Source: Clostridia bacterium
GTDB taxonomy: Bacteria > Bacillota > Clostridia > TANB77 > CAG-508
Length of the DNA stretch: 64,000 nt
Direction of reading: 5' to 3'
Assembly (NCBI GenBank): GCA_017625035.1
Contig: JAGALX010000050.1
Span: forward strand, 1-64,000
The stretch's first letter is position 1; each line of letters begins with the position of its first letter. Below are positions 8,040 through 16,629 of this stretch, in pieces. The translations under genes and the position numbers were made by a program. Below the pieces are notes generated by a model. That model searched no databases. It was given only the letters and a program-made list of their open reading frames with translations, and was not told the origin of the DNA.

Positions 8040-8843
8040 ATGAAATTAACAATGCTAGGAACAGGAGATGGACTTGCAATAAAATGTTATAATACTTGTT
8101 TTACTTTAAGTGAAAATAACGAGCATTTTTTAGTAGATTGTGGTGGCGGAAATGGTATTTTAAAACAACTAAAAGATTCCAATATAGAAATTAACCAAAT
8201 AAAAAATGTATTTATATCACATACCCATACTGACCATATAATTGGAGCAGTATGGATGCTTAGAATGTTTGGAAGATTATATATAAAAAAGAATTTTAAA
8301 GAAAAAATTAATATTTATGGAAATGACGAAGTAATAAATGCATTAATCACAATGAGAGATATTTTTATACCAGGAAAACTTTTAGAAGCAGTTACGCAAA
8401 ATGTCAACTTTATTGAGGTAAAAGACCATCATACAGTAAAAATTTTAAATAGAAATGTAACATTTTTTGATATAAATGCAGCAAAAGTAAAACAGTTTGG
8501 CTTTTATATAAGTGAAAACAATGAAAAAAAGTTTACCTTCATAGGTGATGAAAATTGTAATCAATTTACTGAAAAATATGTTAAAAACAGTGAATGGTTA
8601 TTTTCGGATGCTCTTATGGCAGGAGAAAAAGCTGAGCTATATAATCCAATGGAAAAACATCACCATAGTTCTGTAAGATATGCTACGGAATTAGCAGAAC
8701 GATTAAATGTGAAAAAATTAATATTGTCACATGTTTGTGATAATGAGTTAGAAATGAGAAAAGAGCGATTTGTGGAAGATGCAAAAAAATATTTTTCAGG
8801 AGAAGTATATGTGCCATATGACTTGGAGGAACTTGAATTATAA
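8040..8843 (+). CDS. Metallo-beta-lactamase fold hydrolase, RNase Z-like group
   Basis: A 267-residue MBL-fold protein. HTHTDH (near residues 61-66) is the zinc motif, with further ligands in GDENCN (near 168), HHHSS (near 207) and LSHV near the C-terminus. The N-terminus MKLTMLGTGDG is typical of the RNase Z/PhnP-like branch. It could be an RNA or phosphodiester hydrolase; without the RNase Z flexible arm it is unlikely to be the housekeeping RNase Z itself. AGGAGG precedes the ATG. It is probably co-transcribed with the PHP gene. Confidence 0.8.
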   Translation: MKLTMLGTGDGLAIKCYNTCFTLSENNEHFLVDCGGGNGILKQLKDSNIEINQIKNVFISHTHTDHIIGAVWMLRMFGRLYIKKNFKEKINIYGNDEVINALITMRDIFIPGKLLEAVTQNVNFIEVKDHHTVKILNRNVTFFDINAAKVKQFGFYISENNEKKFTFIGDENCNQFTEKYVKNSEWLFSDALMAGEKAELYNPMEKHHHSSVRYATELAERLNVKKLILSHVCDNELEMRKERFVEDAKKYFSGEVYVPYDLEELEL

Positions 8844-8846
8844 TTC

Positions 8847-8888
8847 TGCACATTGGGGCTGCGCATTGGGGACGTGAAAAAATGTGCA
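8847..8888. repeat. REP-like palindrome, type 1 (TGGGGACG core)
   Basis: TGCACATTGGGG, a partial duplication GCGCATTGGGGACG, then an A-rich centre and AATGTGCA. The outer TGCACATT/AATGTGCA arms pair. It is one of about nine related copies in the window. Confidence 0.6.
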
Positions 8889-8941
8889 AAAATTATACAA
8901 ATGAAACATAGAAAATCAAATAAAATATATAGGAGAAAATC

Positions 8942-9643
8942 ATGGACAGAATCGATAAAATCATAGTTGCACAAACAAAATATTCACGCAAAGATGTAAA
9001 AAAATTAGTTAACCAAAAAAGAGTACTAGTAAATGGAGAAATAATCTTAAAATCTGATATAAAAGTGGATTCTGAAAAAGACAAAATTACAATAGATGGC
9101 TTAGAACTTACTATAAAAAAGCATATCTACTTAATATTAAACAAACCAAAAGGTTATATTTCAGCAACAGAAGATAGAACTATGCAAACAGTTTTAGATT
9201 TAGTTCCAAAAGAACATTCGCACAGGGATCTTTTTCCAGCAGGACGTTTAGATAAAGATACAACAGGCCTAATGATAATTACAGACGATGGGGAATTTTC
9301 TCACAATATACTATCTCCAAAAAAACATATAAAAAAATTATACAATGTTACAATAGATATTCCCATGAATGAAGATATGGTAGATGGATTTAAAAATGGA
9401 GTTGTATTAAATGACGGAGAATGTAAATCTGCAATTCTTGAAATTACTGGAACAAATACAGGCAGAGTAACTTTAACAGAAGGTAGATATCATCAAATTA
9501 AAAGAATGTTTGGATGTTATGGAGCAAAAGTTATAGAGCTACAAAGAATAGGAATGGGAAATTTTACATTACCAGATAATTTAAAAATGGGAGAATGTAG
9601 AGAATTGACTGAAGAAGAATTGAAAAATATAAAAGAAAATTAA
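8942..9643 (+). CDS. rsuA: 16S rRNA pseudouridine synthase, RsuA family
   Basis: A 233-residue protein with an N-terminal S4 RNA-binding domain (residues 1-50, IVAQTKYSRKDVKKLVNQKRVLVNG) and a pseudouridine synthase domain. The catalytic motif GRLDKDTTGL (near residue 101) contains the nucleophilic Asp; YLILNKPKGYISA and GRYHQIKRMF are the other RsuA/RluB family motifs. The length fits RsuA, which modifies U516 of 16S rRNA, better than RluB or RluF. A TAGGAG ribosome site lies just before the ATG. It follows a REP-like repeat and is probably transcribed on its own or with the next small gene. Confidence 0.85.
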   Translation: MDRIDKIIVAQTKYSRKDVKKLVNQKRVLVNGEIILKSDIKVDSEKDKITIDGLELTIKKHIYLILNKPKGYISATEDRTMQTVLDLVPKEHSHRDLFPAGRLDKDTTGLMIITDDGEFSHNILSPKKHIKKLYNVTIDIPMNEDMVDGFKNGVVLNDGECKSAILEITGTNTGRVTLTEGRYHQIKRMFGCYGAKVIELQRIGMGNFTLPDNLKMGECRELTEEELKNIKEN

Positions 9644-9689
9644 AGGTTAATATATATATACATAAAATGAAATTTACATGGAGGAAAAA

Positions 9690-10184
9690 ATGCCAAATAA
9701 AATACATATTGATATAAAAGACGAGAGCGATTTTATACAAACATATAATGAAAATAAGGTATCAACGAATTTAATAGATTATATAATAGAACAAACAACA
9801 GTAATACGTAAAAAAGAGCAAATTCAAATTGTAGTTAATAAAAAATGTGAAATTCAAAAAAACTGCAAAGAAATGATAATAAATGGATTAAAAGAAGAGC
9901 TTAACAAAAGTAGAAGACAACGCAAAAAAAATAACATAAAACAAATTTGTTTATTAATATTAGGTATTACATTTTTATTCTTATCAACATTAGTTAGTGA
10001 AGATGGAATATGGAAAGAAATATTAATAATTACAGGATGGGTTCCACTATGGGAGACAGTAGAAGTAGAATTATTTCAAGATGTAGCTGGAAGGAAGAAA
10101 AGAAAGATAATAAAAAAATTATTAAAATGCGAAATAATAGAAAAAAGTGATAGGAATGAAAAGTATCTTGTAACACAAAAATAA
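9690..10184 (+). CDS. Hypothetical protein with two central membrane segments
   Basis: A 164-residue protein of unknown function. The N-terminal 85 residues are charged and hydrophilic (EIQKNCKEMIINGLKEELNK, then RRQRKKNN). A hydrophobic segment follows (ICLLILGITFLFLSTLVS), then a short loop and a second moderately hydrophobic stretch (EILIITGWVPLWETVEVEL), and a basic tail (GRKKRKIIKKLLK). This suggests two membrane passes with both ends in the cytoplasm. An upstream ATG at 9678 overlaps the GGAGG at 9680-9684, so 9690 is the likely start. I do not recognise a family. Confidence 0.65.
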   Translation: MPNKIHIDIKDESDFIQTYNENKVSTNLIDYIIEQTTVIRKKEQIQIVVNKKCEIQKNCKEMIINGLKEELNKSRRQRKKNNIKQICLLILGITFLFLSTLVSEDGIWKEILIITGWVPLWETVEVELFQDVAGRKKRKIIKKLLKCEIIEKSDRNEKYLVTQK

Positions 10185-10279
10185 TTTAAAACTGACCCAC
10201 CAGTCTAAAGAAAATTTAAAAAATTTGTGATATAACTATATAGTATTTTATAAAAACACTAAAAGATGAGGAGAAAAAA

Positions 10280-11998
10280 ATGAGTGAAAGATTATATAAT
10301 TATTTACAAATAACTGATTTAAAAGATATGCTAAATAAAACAAAAAAACTTTATGGTGAAAAAACAGCATACAAACTTAGAGATGGCAAAGATAATTATA
10401 AAATAATTACCCACAAAGAAGTAAGAGATATAGTTGATTATTTAGGAACAGCATTAATCAAGCTAGGATTAAAAGGAAAAAGAATTGCTATTATAGGAGA
10501 AAACCGATTCGAATGGGAAATAGCATATTTATCAATTGTTTGTGGAACAGGAACTGTAGTACCATTAGATAAATCATTACCAGAAAATGAATTAGAAAAT
10601 TTAATAAAAAGATCAGAAATAGAAGCAATATTTTTCTCAGAAAAATACACAGAAAGTATTGAAAAAATAAAATATAGCAAAAACAACAAATTAAAACACC
10701 TAATATCAATGGATATGAAATCTAATGCAAATGGAATTTATGCTCAATGTGAACTAATAAAAAGAGGCGAAAATCTTGTAAAAGAAGGAAACAAAGAATT
10801 TATAGATGCAACAATAAATCCAGAAGAAATGAGGATAATGTTATTTACATCTGGAACAACATCTAAGTCAAAAGTTGTTAGTCTTTGCCATAGAAATATA
10901 TGTGCAAATTTAATGGATTTAGCAAGTGTTTTAGATGTTAACTCAGATGATACATTACTTTCTATTTTACCAATACACCATGTTTTTGAATGTACAGTTG
11001 GATTTTTATTTTCATTATACAAAGGAGCTCAAACAGTATTTTGTGATGGAATAAGACATGTGGTAGATAATTTAAAAGAATATCAAGTATCTGTAATGGC
11101 GTGTGTTCCAGGTATATATGAAAGAATATTTGGAATAATTAGAAAACAAATAGAAAAACAAGGAAAGCTTGAAGAAATATTAATGAATGAAGAAAAATAC
11201 AAAAGTGAATCTATGGAAAAAAGAAAAGAAGTATTTAAAGACATTCATGATATGTTGGGCGGAAAAATTAAGTTATTTATAAGCGGAGCTGCGTCTTTAG
11301 ATTCTAAAATAGAAGAAAAATACAGATTATTAGGAATAAACTTAGTTCAAGGTTATGGACTAACAGAAACTTCACCAGTAGTAGGAATAGGAAGCAATAA
11401 ATATAATAAAATCGGATCAATAGGAAAAGCAGTACCAAGTGTAGAAGCAAAAATCATAGATGAAAATGAAGAAGGAATAGGAGAGCTAATTGTAAAAGGT
11501 CCTAGTGTAATGTTAGGTTATTACAATAATGAAGAAGCAACAAAAGAAGTAATAAAAGATGGATGGTTCTATACAGGAGATCTAGCAAAAATTGATGAAG
11601 AAGGTTACATATTTATTTGTGGAAGAAAAAAGAGCGTAATTGTTTTAAAAAATGGAAAAAACATTTTCCCAGAAGAAATGGAACATTTAGTAAATAAAAT
11701 TGAAGGTGTAAAAGAATCATTTATTTTTGGAAAACAACAATCAGATGATGTAAATGATATAAAAATTAATGTTCTAATAGTATTTGATAGAGAAATTGTC
11801 AAAGATGCTTACAAAGTAACAACTGATGAAGAAATTAAAAAGGCATTATCAGAAAAAATAAAAGAAATAAACAAAACCATGCCACGTTATAAATCTATTA
11901 GAGGAATATTATTAACCGAAAATCCACTAATTAAAACAACAACAAATAAAATAAAAAGACAGGCTAATTTAGATGTAATTGAGAAAAGTGAAAATTAG
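10280..11998 (+). CDS. AMP-forming acyl-CoA synthetase (long-chain type)
   Basis: A 572-residue adenylate-forming enzyme. Motif A3 FTSGTTSKSKVV (near residue 190) is the AMP-binding P-loop; GYGLTETSPVV (near 359) is A5; the hinge motifs YTGDLAKIDEEGY and GRKKSVIVLKNGKNIFPEE (near 432-460) are those of long-chain acyl-CoA ligases. The C-terminal lysine region has NKIKRQA. It activates a fatty acid to acyl-CoA via acyl-adenylate, for phospholipid synthesis or fatty acid import. AGGAG lies 8 bp before the ATG. It appears monocistronic: a promoter-bearing small transcript starts right after it. Confidence 0.85.
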   Translation: MSERLYNYLQITDLKDMLNKTKKLYGEKTAYKLRDGKDNYKIITHKEVRDIVDYLGTALIKLGLKGKRIAIIGENRFEWEIAYLSIVCGTGTVVPLDKSLPENELENLIKRSEIEAIFFSEKYTESIEKIKYSKNNKLKHLISMDMKSNANGIYAQCELIKRGENLVKEGNKEFIDATINPEEMRIMLFTSGTTSKSKVVSLCHRNICANLMDLASVLDVNSDDTLLSILPIHHVFECTVGFLFSLYKGAQTVFCDGIRHVVDNLKEYQVSVMACVPGIYERIFGIIRKQIEKQGKLEEILMNEEKYKSESMEKRKEVFKDIHDMLGGKIKLFISGAASLDSKIEEKYRLLGINLVQGYGLTETSPVVGIGSNKYNKIGSIGKAVPSVEAKIIDENEEGIGELIVKGPSVMLGYYNNEEATKEVIKDGWFYTGDLAKIDEEGYIFICGRKKSVIVLKNGKNIFPEEMEHLVNKIEGVKESFIFGKQQSDDVNDIKINVLIVFDREIVKDAYKVTTDEEIKKALSEKIKEINKTMPRYKSIRGILLTENPLIKTTTNKIKRQANLDVIEKSEN

Positions 11999-12033
11999 GC
12001 ACAAAGGGAATGTTTTTTATCTAAATAAAAAAT

Positions 12034-12262
12034 GCTTGACATAAATTACCACATAAGCTATACTAATAAATATAACTCGAATCGAAAGAAGTGATTGAAA
12101 TGAATTTTATGAAGAAAGTAAATAATTTATCAATTATAGCAATAATAATATGAAATACGTGTGTGTCTTATGGCACATGCGCTTTCGTCGTTGTGCTATA
12201 AGAGATAAAGATATAAATTTTACTCGAGTAGCACAATAAAAAAGTGCTACTCGAGTTTTTTG
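12034..12262 (+). ncRNA. Predicted short transcript with leader peptide and terminator
   Basis: A promoter (TTGACA near 12035 with a TATACT about 17 bp on, at 12059-12064) is followed by a 17-codon frame with a ribosome-like AAAGAAGTG, starting ATG at 12100 and ending TGA at 12151-12153. The peptide is MNFMKKVNNLSIIAIII. After it come a hairpin (TCTTATGGCACA with TGTGCTATAAGA, about 12166-12203) and a perfect 13-bp terminator stem (ACTCGAGTAGCAC 12222-12234 with GTGCTACTCGAGT 12244-12256) followed by T6. The transcript would be about 190 nt and end before ileS. It may be an sRNA, a type I toxin-like peptide gene or a remnant leader. The signals are read directly; the function is unknown. Confidence 0.55.
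12222..12262 (+). terminator. Strong terminator of the short transcript
   Basis: A perfect 13-bp stem with arms 12222-12234 and 12244-12256, a 9-base A-rich loop and T6. It isolates the upstream short transcript from ileS. Confidence 0.8.
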
Positions 12263-12266
12263 TTGT

Positions 12267-12376
12267 GGAATTGGGGACGGTTTTCTTTTCCCATTTTGGG
12301 AATTTGAGACAGTCTTTGAAATCATAAACCAATTTCGTTTATATAAAAATTATGAAGACTGTCCCAAATTTCACAC
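12267..12376. repeat. REP-like repeat, type 2, with adjoining long stem
   Basis: TTGGGGACGGTTTTCTTTTC and CCCATTTTGGGAA form the type 2 REP-like unit also seen at 29610 and, inverted, at 54360-54430. It continues into AATTTGAGACAGTCTT, which pairs with AAGACTGTCCCAAATT at 12353-12371 across an AT-rich loop. The whole lies between the short transcript and the ileS promoter. Confidence 0.6.
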
Positions 12377-12422
12377 AAATTCGTTATATTATATCAAAAA
12401 GAAGCCGGCAAAATTATAAATT

Positions 12423-12434
12423 TTTGTGTATAAT
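12423..12434 (+). promoter_or_regulatory. Extended -10 promoter of ileS
   Basis: TGTGTATAAT (TATAAT at 12429-12434) is an extended -10 element with no good -35. No T-box leader (specifier stem, AGGGTGGnACCGCG) is visible in the 70 bases between it and ileS. Confidence 0.5.
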
Positions 12435-12506
12435 ATAAAAAAATCTAGATTTTATTGAACGAAAACTTTCAAACATAATTTTATTTAAAGAAAGGATGAT
12501 AAAAAA

Positions 12507-15500
12507 ATGAATTTAGAAAAACTAGACAATATTCCAGACTTTTCAAAAATGCAAAAAGAAATTTTAGAATTCTGGGAAAAGGAAAAAACATTTGAAAAAT
12601 CAGTAAACAAAAATAAAAATCAAGAAGTTGTTTTTTATGACGGACCTCCATTTCCAACAGGAATGCCACATCATGGTACAGTTCTTGTATCTTTTATTAA
12701 AGATATGATTGCAAGATATTGGACAATGAAAGGATATTCTGTTCCAAGAGTATGGGGATGGGATTGTCATGGATTACCTATTGAAACTCAAGCTGAAAAA
12801 ATTTTAGGAATTACAGATAAAAAACAAATTGAATCAGAATTTGGTGTAGATAGGTTTAATGAGGCATGTTATAGTGTTGTTGTAAATAATAATGATGCGT
12901 GGAAAACATATGTAAAAGAAATGTGTAGATGGGTAGATTATGATAATGCTTATAAAACAATGAATGTAGATTTTATGGAAAGCGTATTATGGGCATTTAA
13001 GCAATGTTATAATAAAGGTTTAATTTATCAAGATTACAGAGTAACTCCATATTGTTATAGATGTGAGACTGCACTGTCAATTTCAGATACAAGAGAATCA
13101 GATTCAACAAGGCCAAAACAAGATACTTGGTGTATTGCTAAATTTAAAACAGAAGAAACATTAAACAATAAACCTGTATATCTTTTAGCTTGGACAACAA
13201 CACCATGGACATTATTTTCAAATATGGCATTAGCTGTAAATTCTGAATTCGAATATGCATATGTAGAAGTTGAAAATGAAATTTATGTTGCAGGAAAATC
13301 AATTTTATCAAAATATGCAAAAATCTTTGGAGAAAATCCAAATATCGTAAAATGCTGCAAAGGAAAAGATTTAGAAAATACAGAATATGAACCAGTATGC
13401 GATTATTTTATGGATAAAAAACAAGAAGGAGCATTTAAAGTAATTTTAGCTGATTTTGTTGAATTAGATGAAGGTGTTGGAATTGTTCATATTGCTCCTG
13501 GATTTGGTGAAGATGATTATTGGGCATCTAAAAACAACAATATTCCATTAGTATGTCCTGTTGATGAAAAGGGAAGATACACTGAGGTTATTAAAGCTTT
13601 TGCAGGAAAAAATGTAATGGAAGCTAATATGGATGTTTTAAGATATTTAAAATCACAAAATAAAGTAATTATGGATGGTTCACTTGTTCATAATTACCCA
13701 CATTGTTGGAGATGTAAAACACCACTAATTTATAAGTCAATGGATGCTTGGTATTTTAATGTAGAAAAAGTAAAAGATAAACTTATTAAATATAATGGAA
13801 AAATCAACTGGATTCCAGAAACTGTAAAAGAAGGTAGATTTGGAAATTGGTTAAAAAATGCAAGAGATTGGAATATTTCTAGAAATAGATATTGGAGTAC
13901 ACCAATTCCAATTTGGGAATGTGTTTGTTGCCATGAAAGAAAAGTACTTGGTAGTATTAAAGAAATTGAAGATGTAAGCAATATTAAACTTGATAATTTA
14001 CATAGACAATATATGGATAAAGTAATATTTAATTGTACATGCGGAGGAACTTTTAAAAGAGTACCTGAAGTACTTGATTGTTGGTTTGAATCAGCCTCTG
14101 TTCCTTTTGCTCAAAAACATTATCCATTTGAAAATAAAGAATGGTTCGATAGTCATTTCCCTTGCGATTTTATTGTAGAATATACTGGGCAAATTAGATG
14201 TTGGTTCTACTATTTACATGTTTTAGCAGTTGCTTTATTTGATAAACCAGCATTTAAAAATTGTGTAGTACATGGAACAATTCTTGCCAAAGATGGAAAA
14301 AAATTATCAAAATCTTCAAAAAATTATACAGACCCAATGGATCTTATGAAACAATATGGAACAGATGCTTTTAGATTGTATTTATTTAGGTCAAATGCAA
14401 TTATTATGAATGATTTGTCTTTTGATGAAAATGGAATTAAAAGCCAAGTACAACAAGTTTTGTTACCACTTTATAACTGTGCAAAATTCTTTAACTCATA
14501 TGCACTTTTAGATAAATTTAATCCAGAAGAAATGAATCTTCCTAAATCTGATAATGAATTAGATAAATGGATTTTGGCTAAATTATATGATACAGAAAAT
14601 AAAATTTCATTAAATATGAAAGATTATCAAATTGATAATTATGTTGAACCAATTATTGAACTAATTGATGGATTTAGCAATTGGTATATTAGACGTTCAA
14701 GAAGAAGATTTTGGAGTTTAGAGCAAACACAAGATAAGAAAAATGCATATGAAACAACATATTATGTATTACTAAATATTTGCAAAATATTAGCACCAAT
14801 TGCTCCTGTAATTTCAGAAAGTTTATATAAACATTTTACCGGAAATGAATCTATTCATTTAAGTAATTGGTCAGAAGTTCCAGAAGAATATAAAAATGAA
14901 GAAATCTTAAAACAAACTGATTTAGTGCAAAGAATTATTACACTTGCAAGATATTTAAGAGAAAAAGAAAATATTAAAAACAGACAACCATTATCAAAAG
15001 TTGAAATTGCATTTACAGATAAAGATTATAGTGAAGTAATTAAAAATTTTAATTCGATTATTTGTGATGAAATTAATGTAAAACAAGTGCAAGTACTACA
15101 AAATATAGAAGAACTTGCAAGTATCGAATATATTCCAAATTTCAAAGCAATTGGTCCTAAATATGGCTCTAAAGTTTCAGAAATTACAAAATTAATTAAA
15201 GCAAATAAAATTCAAAAATGTGATGATGGTTATGTTTTAAATTTAAGTGATGAAACTTTAAAATTAGATATTGAAGATGTAAATATTAGATATTTAGCAA
15301 AAGATGGAAATAAAGTTGAAAATGATAAAGATATTATTGTAAGATTAGATACAGAGCTAACAGAAGAGCTAAAAGATGAAGGTTTAGCCCGTGAAATTGT
15401 AAGAAATATTCAAGATGCAAGAAAACAACTAAATTTAGAAATTGCAGATAGAATTATGCTTGAGTTAGATGGTGAGTTAACTGAAAGTAGTAAAGAATAT

Positions 15501-15605
15501 ATTTGCAATGAAACATTAGCAGATATGACTAGCTTTGAAAATGAAGATTTTAAATGCGAAGTTTTGGCTAATGGAAAAAGGGTTTATGTAAGAATTAAAA
15601 AATAA
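12507..15605 (+). CDS. ileS: Isoleucyl-tRNA synthetase, eukaryote-like (IleRS2) type
   Basis: A 1032-residue class Ia synthetase that charges tRNA-Ile. The HIGH region reads MPHHGT (residues 53-58), so the last His of HIGH is Thr. The KMSKS loop is KKLSKS (near 598-603). The editing domain carries LLAWTTTPWTLFSNMALAVN (near residue 230). The length, PRVWGWDCHGLPIE and the long C-terminal domain (residues 700-1032) are those of the eukaryote-like IleRS2 branch, which is often less sensitive to mupirocin than IleRS1. AAAGGATG precedes the ATG. A bidirectional terminator follows at 15731-15762. It appears monocistronic. Confidence 0.93.
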   Translation: MNLEKLDNIPDFSKMQKEILEFWEKEKTFEKSVNKNKNQEVVFYDGPPFPTGMPHHGTVLVSFIKDMIARYWTMKGYSVPRVWGWDCHGLPIETQAEKILGITDKKQIESEFGVDRFNEACYSVVVNNNDAWKTYVKEMCRWVDYDNAYKTMNVDFMESVLWAFKQCYNKGLIYQDYRVTPYCYRCETALSISDTRESDSTRPKQDTWCIAKFKTEETLNNKPVYLLAWTTTPWTLFSNMALAVNSEFEYAYVEVENEIYVAGKSILSKYAKIFGENPNIVKCCKGKDLENTEYEPVCDYFMDKKQEGAFKVILADFVELDEGVGIVHIAPGFGEDDYWASKNNNIPLVCPVDEKGRYTEVIKAFAGKNVMEANMDVLRYLKSQNKVIMDGSLVHNYPHCWRCKTPLIYKSMDAWYFNVEKVKDKLIKYNGKINWIPETVKEGRFGNWLKNARDWNISRNRYWSTPIPIWECVCCHERKVLGSIKEIEDVSNIKLDNLHRQYMDKVIFNCTCGGTFKRVPEVLDCWFESASVPFAQKHYPFENKEWFDSHFPCDFIVEYTGQIRCWFYYLHVLAVALFDKPAFKNCVVHGTILAKDGKKLSKSSKNYTDPMDLMKQYGTDAFRLYLFRSNAIIMNDLSFDENGIKSQVQQVLLPLYNCAKFFNSYALLDKFNPEEMNLPKSDNELDKWILAKLYDTENKISLNMKDYQIDNYVEPIIELIDGFSNWYIRRSRRRFWSLEQTQDKKNAYETTYYVLLNICKILAPIAPVISESLYKHFTGNESIHLSNWSEVPEEYKNEEILKQTDLVQRIITLARYLREKENIKNRQPLSKVEIAFTDKDYSEVIKNFNSIICDEINVKQVQVLQNIEELASIEYIPNFKAIGPKYGSKVSEITKLIKANKIQKCDDGYVLNLSDETLKLDIEDVNIRYLAKDGNKVENDKDIIVRLDTELTEELKDEGLAREIVRNIQDARKQLNLEIADRIMLELDGELTESSKEYICNETLADMTSFENEDFKCEVLANGKRVYVRIKK

Positions 15606-15730
15606 TTTATACAAGTAGTTAAAAATTTGTAGGGATAGTTAACAATTTGTTTGTATAAATATTGAAATTTATTTTAGATTAGTAAATAAAAAATATAAGA
15701 TGTGAAAATTTTAAAAAATCAAATTGATGC

Positions 15731-15762
15731 AAAAGGAGATATAAATTAATATATCTCCTTTT
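15731..15762. terminator. Bidirectional terminator (ileS and minus-strand sRNA)
   Basis: AAAAGGAGATATA (15731-15743) pairs perfectly with TATATCTCCTTTT (15750-15762). T-runs flank both sides, so it can end ileS on the plus strand and the predicted small RNA 2 on the minus strand. Confidence 0.75.
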
Positions 15763-15814
15763 TGAAAGCGTTTATAAACGAATTAACCACATTTAAATGT
15801 GCAACATTAAATGT
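15731..15814 (-). ncRNA. Predicted small RNA 2 of a tandem pair
   Basis: Read on the minus strand. A -10 element TATACT (plus coordinates 15821-15826) has a weak -35. The predicted start near 15814 gives ACATTTAATGTTGCAC, a first hairpin (self-complementary CACATTTAAATGTG, 15788-15801), a linker and the terminator hairpin 15731-15762, about 84 nt. The promoter-proximal 23 bases (TATAATTACATTTAA to TGTTGCAC) match those of small RNA 1 at 15851-15932, so the two appear to be tandem duplicates with diverged hairpins. No frame of useful length is inside. Confidence 0.5.
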
Positions 15815-15850
15815 AATTATAGTATATGCAAATAAATAAATATTATAACC

Positions 15851-15932
15851 AAAAAAGCGAAGACTAGATTAAGTCTAGTCTTCGAAAAAGAACTTCCACT
15901 CCATTTCATTATGGAGTGCAACAGTTAAATGT
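15851..15932 (-). ncRNA. Predicted small RNA 1 of a tandem pair
   Basis: Read on the minus strand. The promoter is TTGACT (plus 15962-15967), a 17-bp spacer and TACAAT (15939-15944). The transcript would start near 15932 with ACATTTAACTGTTGCAC and form hairpin 1 (CACTCCAT 15897-15904 with ATGGAGTG 15911-15918), a linker GAAGTTCTTTTTC and an 11-bp perfect terminator stem (15858-15868 with 15874-15884) followed by U6 (15851-15856), about 82 nt. This is the layout of a small trans-acting RNA. The exposed UUGCACUCC is partly complementary to Shine-Dalgarno sequences, which hints at mRNA binding but proves nothing. Confidence 0.6.
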
Positions 15933-15938
15933 AATTAT

Positions 15939-15967
15939 ATTGTAAAATATTTTCATTAAATAGTCAA
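15939..15967 (-). promoter_or_regulatory. SigA-type promoter of small RNA 1
   Basis: On the minus strand TTGACT (15967-15962), exactly 17 bp, then TACAAT (15944-15939). It is divergent from the promoter at 16011-16039. Confidence 0.6.
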
Positions 15968-16010
15968 TAAGTTTGATAAATTTAACAGGATAGAATTATA
16001 ACTTTTTCGA

Positions 16011-16039
16011 TTGATAAAGTAACAATTTTATGATATATT
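16011..16039 (+). promoter_or_regulatory. SigA-type promoter of the alpha/beta-hydrolase gene
   Basis: TTGATA (16011-16016), a 17-bp spacer and TATATT (16034-16039), followed by AAGGAG. Confidence 0.5.
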
Positions 16040-16070
16040 AAACACAAAAAAAGGAGTAGTGAAAAAAATT

Positions 16071-16622
16071 ATGGAAAATTATTTTATAATACATGGCTCA
16101 TTTAGCAGCCCATATTCAAATTGGTTTAATTGGTTACAAGACTTTATAACATCTGATGGAAAACAAGTATATGTACCAGATTTTCCTATAGGAGTAGGAT
16201 ACCAAAATTATGAAAATTGGAGTAAATTATTAAAATATTATTTAGATTTAGGATTAATAAATGAAAACACAACAATAATAGGACACAGTATAGCACCAAT
16301 ATTTATATCAAAATTTTTAACAGAAAATAATGTTAAAGTTAAAAAACTAATATTTGTATGTGGATTTAATAACTATTTAGGCATTAATGATGAATATGAT
16401 GCTGTTAATAAATCTATGTATTTTGATAATTTACAAGATGTAAAACAATGTGCTAAAGATATAATTTGTTTTTATACAAACAATGATCCGTATGTAAAAT
16501 ATGAAGTAGAAAAAGATTTTGCAGATAAGATAGCAACAGAGCAAATTTGTATTAATGAAGCAGGTCACATCAACAGCGAAAGTGGATATGATACTTTTGA
16601 AGAAATAGTAAGTTATTTATAA
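16071..16622 (+). CDS. RBBP9/YdeN-family alpha/beta hydrolase
   Basis: A 183-residue serine hydrolase. The N-terminal FIIHGSFSSP is the oxyanion strand-loop; GHSIAP (near residue 70) carries the nucleophilic Ser; NNDPYV (near 140) and EAGHINSESG (near 163) supply Asp and His. The compact size fits the RBBP9/YdeN group of small hydrolases, whose substrates are mostly unknown. The start is ambiguous: a GTG at 16059 lies 2 bp after AAGGAG and would add MKKI, while ATG 16071 begins right before the first strand, so I prefer 16071. The next gene starts 8 bp downstream. Confidence 0.75.
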   Translation: MENYFIIHGSFSSPYSNWFNWLQDFITSDGKQVYVPDFPIGVGYQNYENWSKLLKYYLDLGLINENTTIIGHSIAPIFISKFLTENNVKVKKLIFVCGFNNYLGINDEYDAVNKSMYFDNLQDVKQCAKDIICFYTNNDPYVKYEVEKDFADKIATEQICINEAGHINSESGYDTFEEIVSYL

Positions 16623-16629
16623 AGGAACG

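Noticed and set aside
12380-12506. T-box riboswitch for ileS
   Set aside because: No specifier stem, AG bulge or GGTGG/ACCGC antiterminator element is visible.
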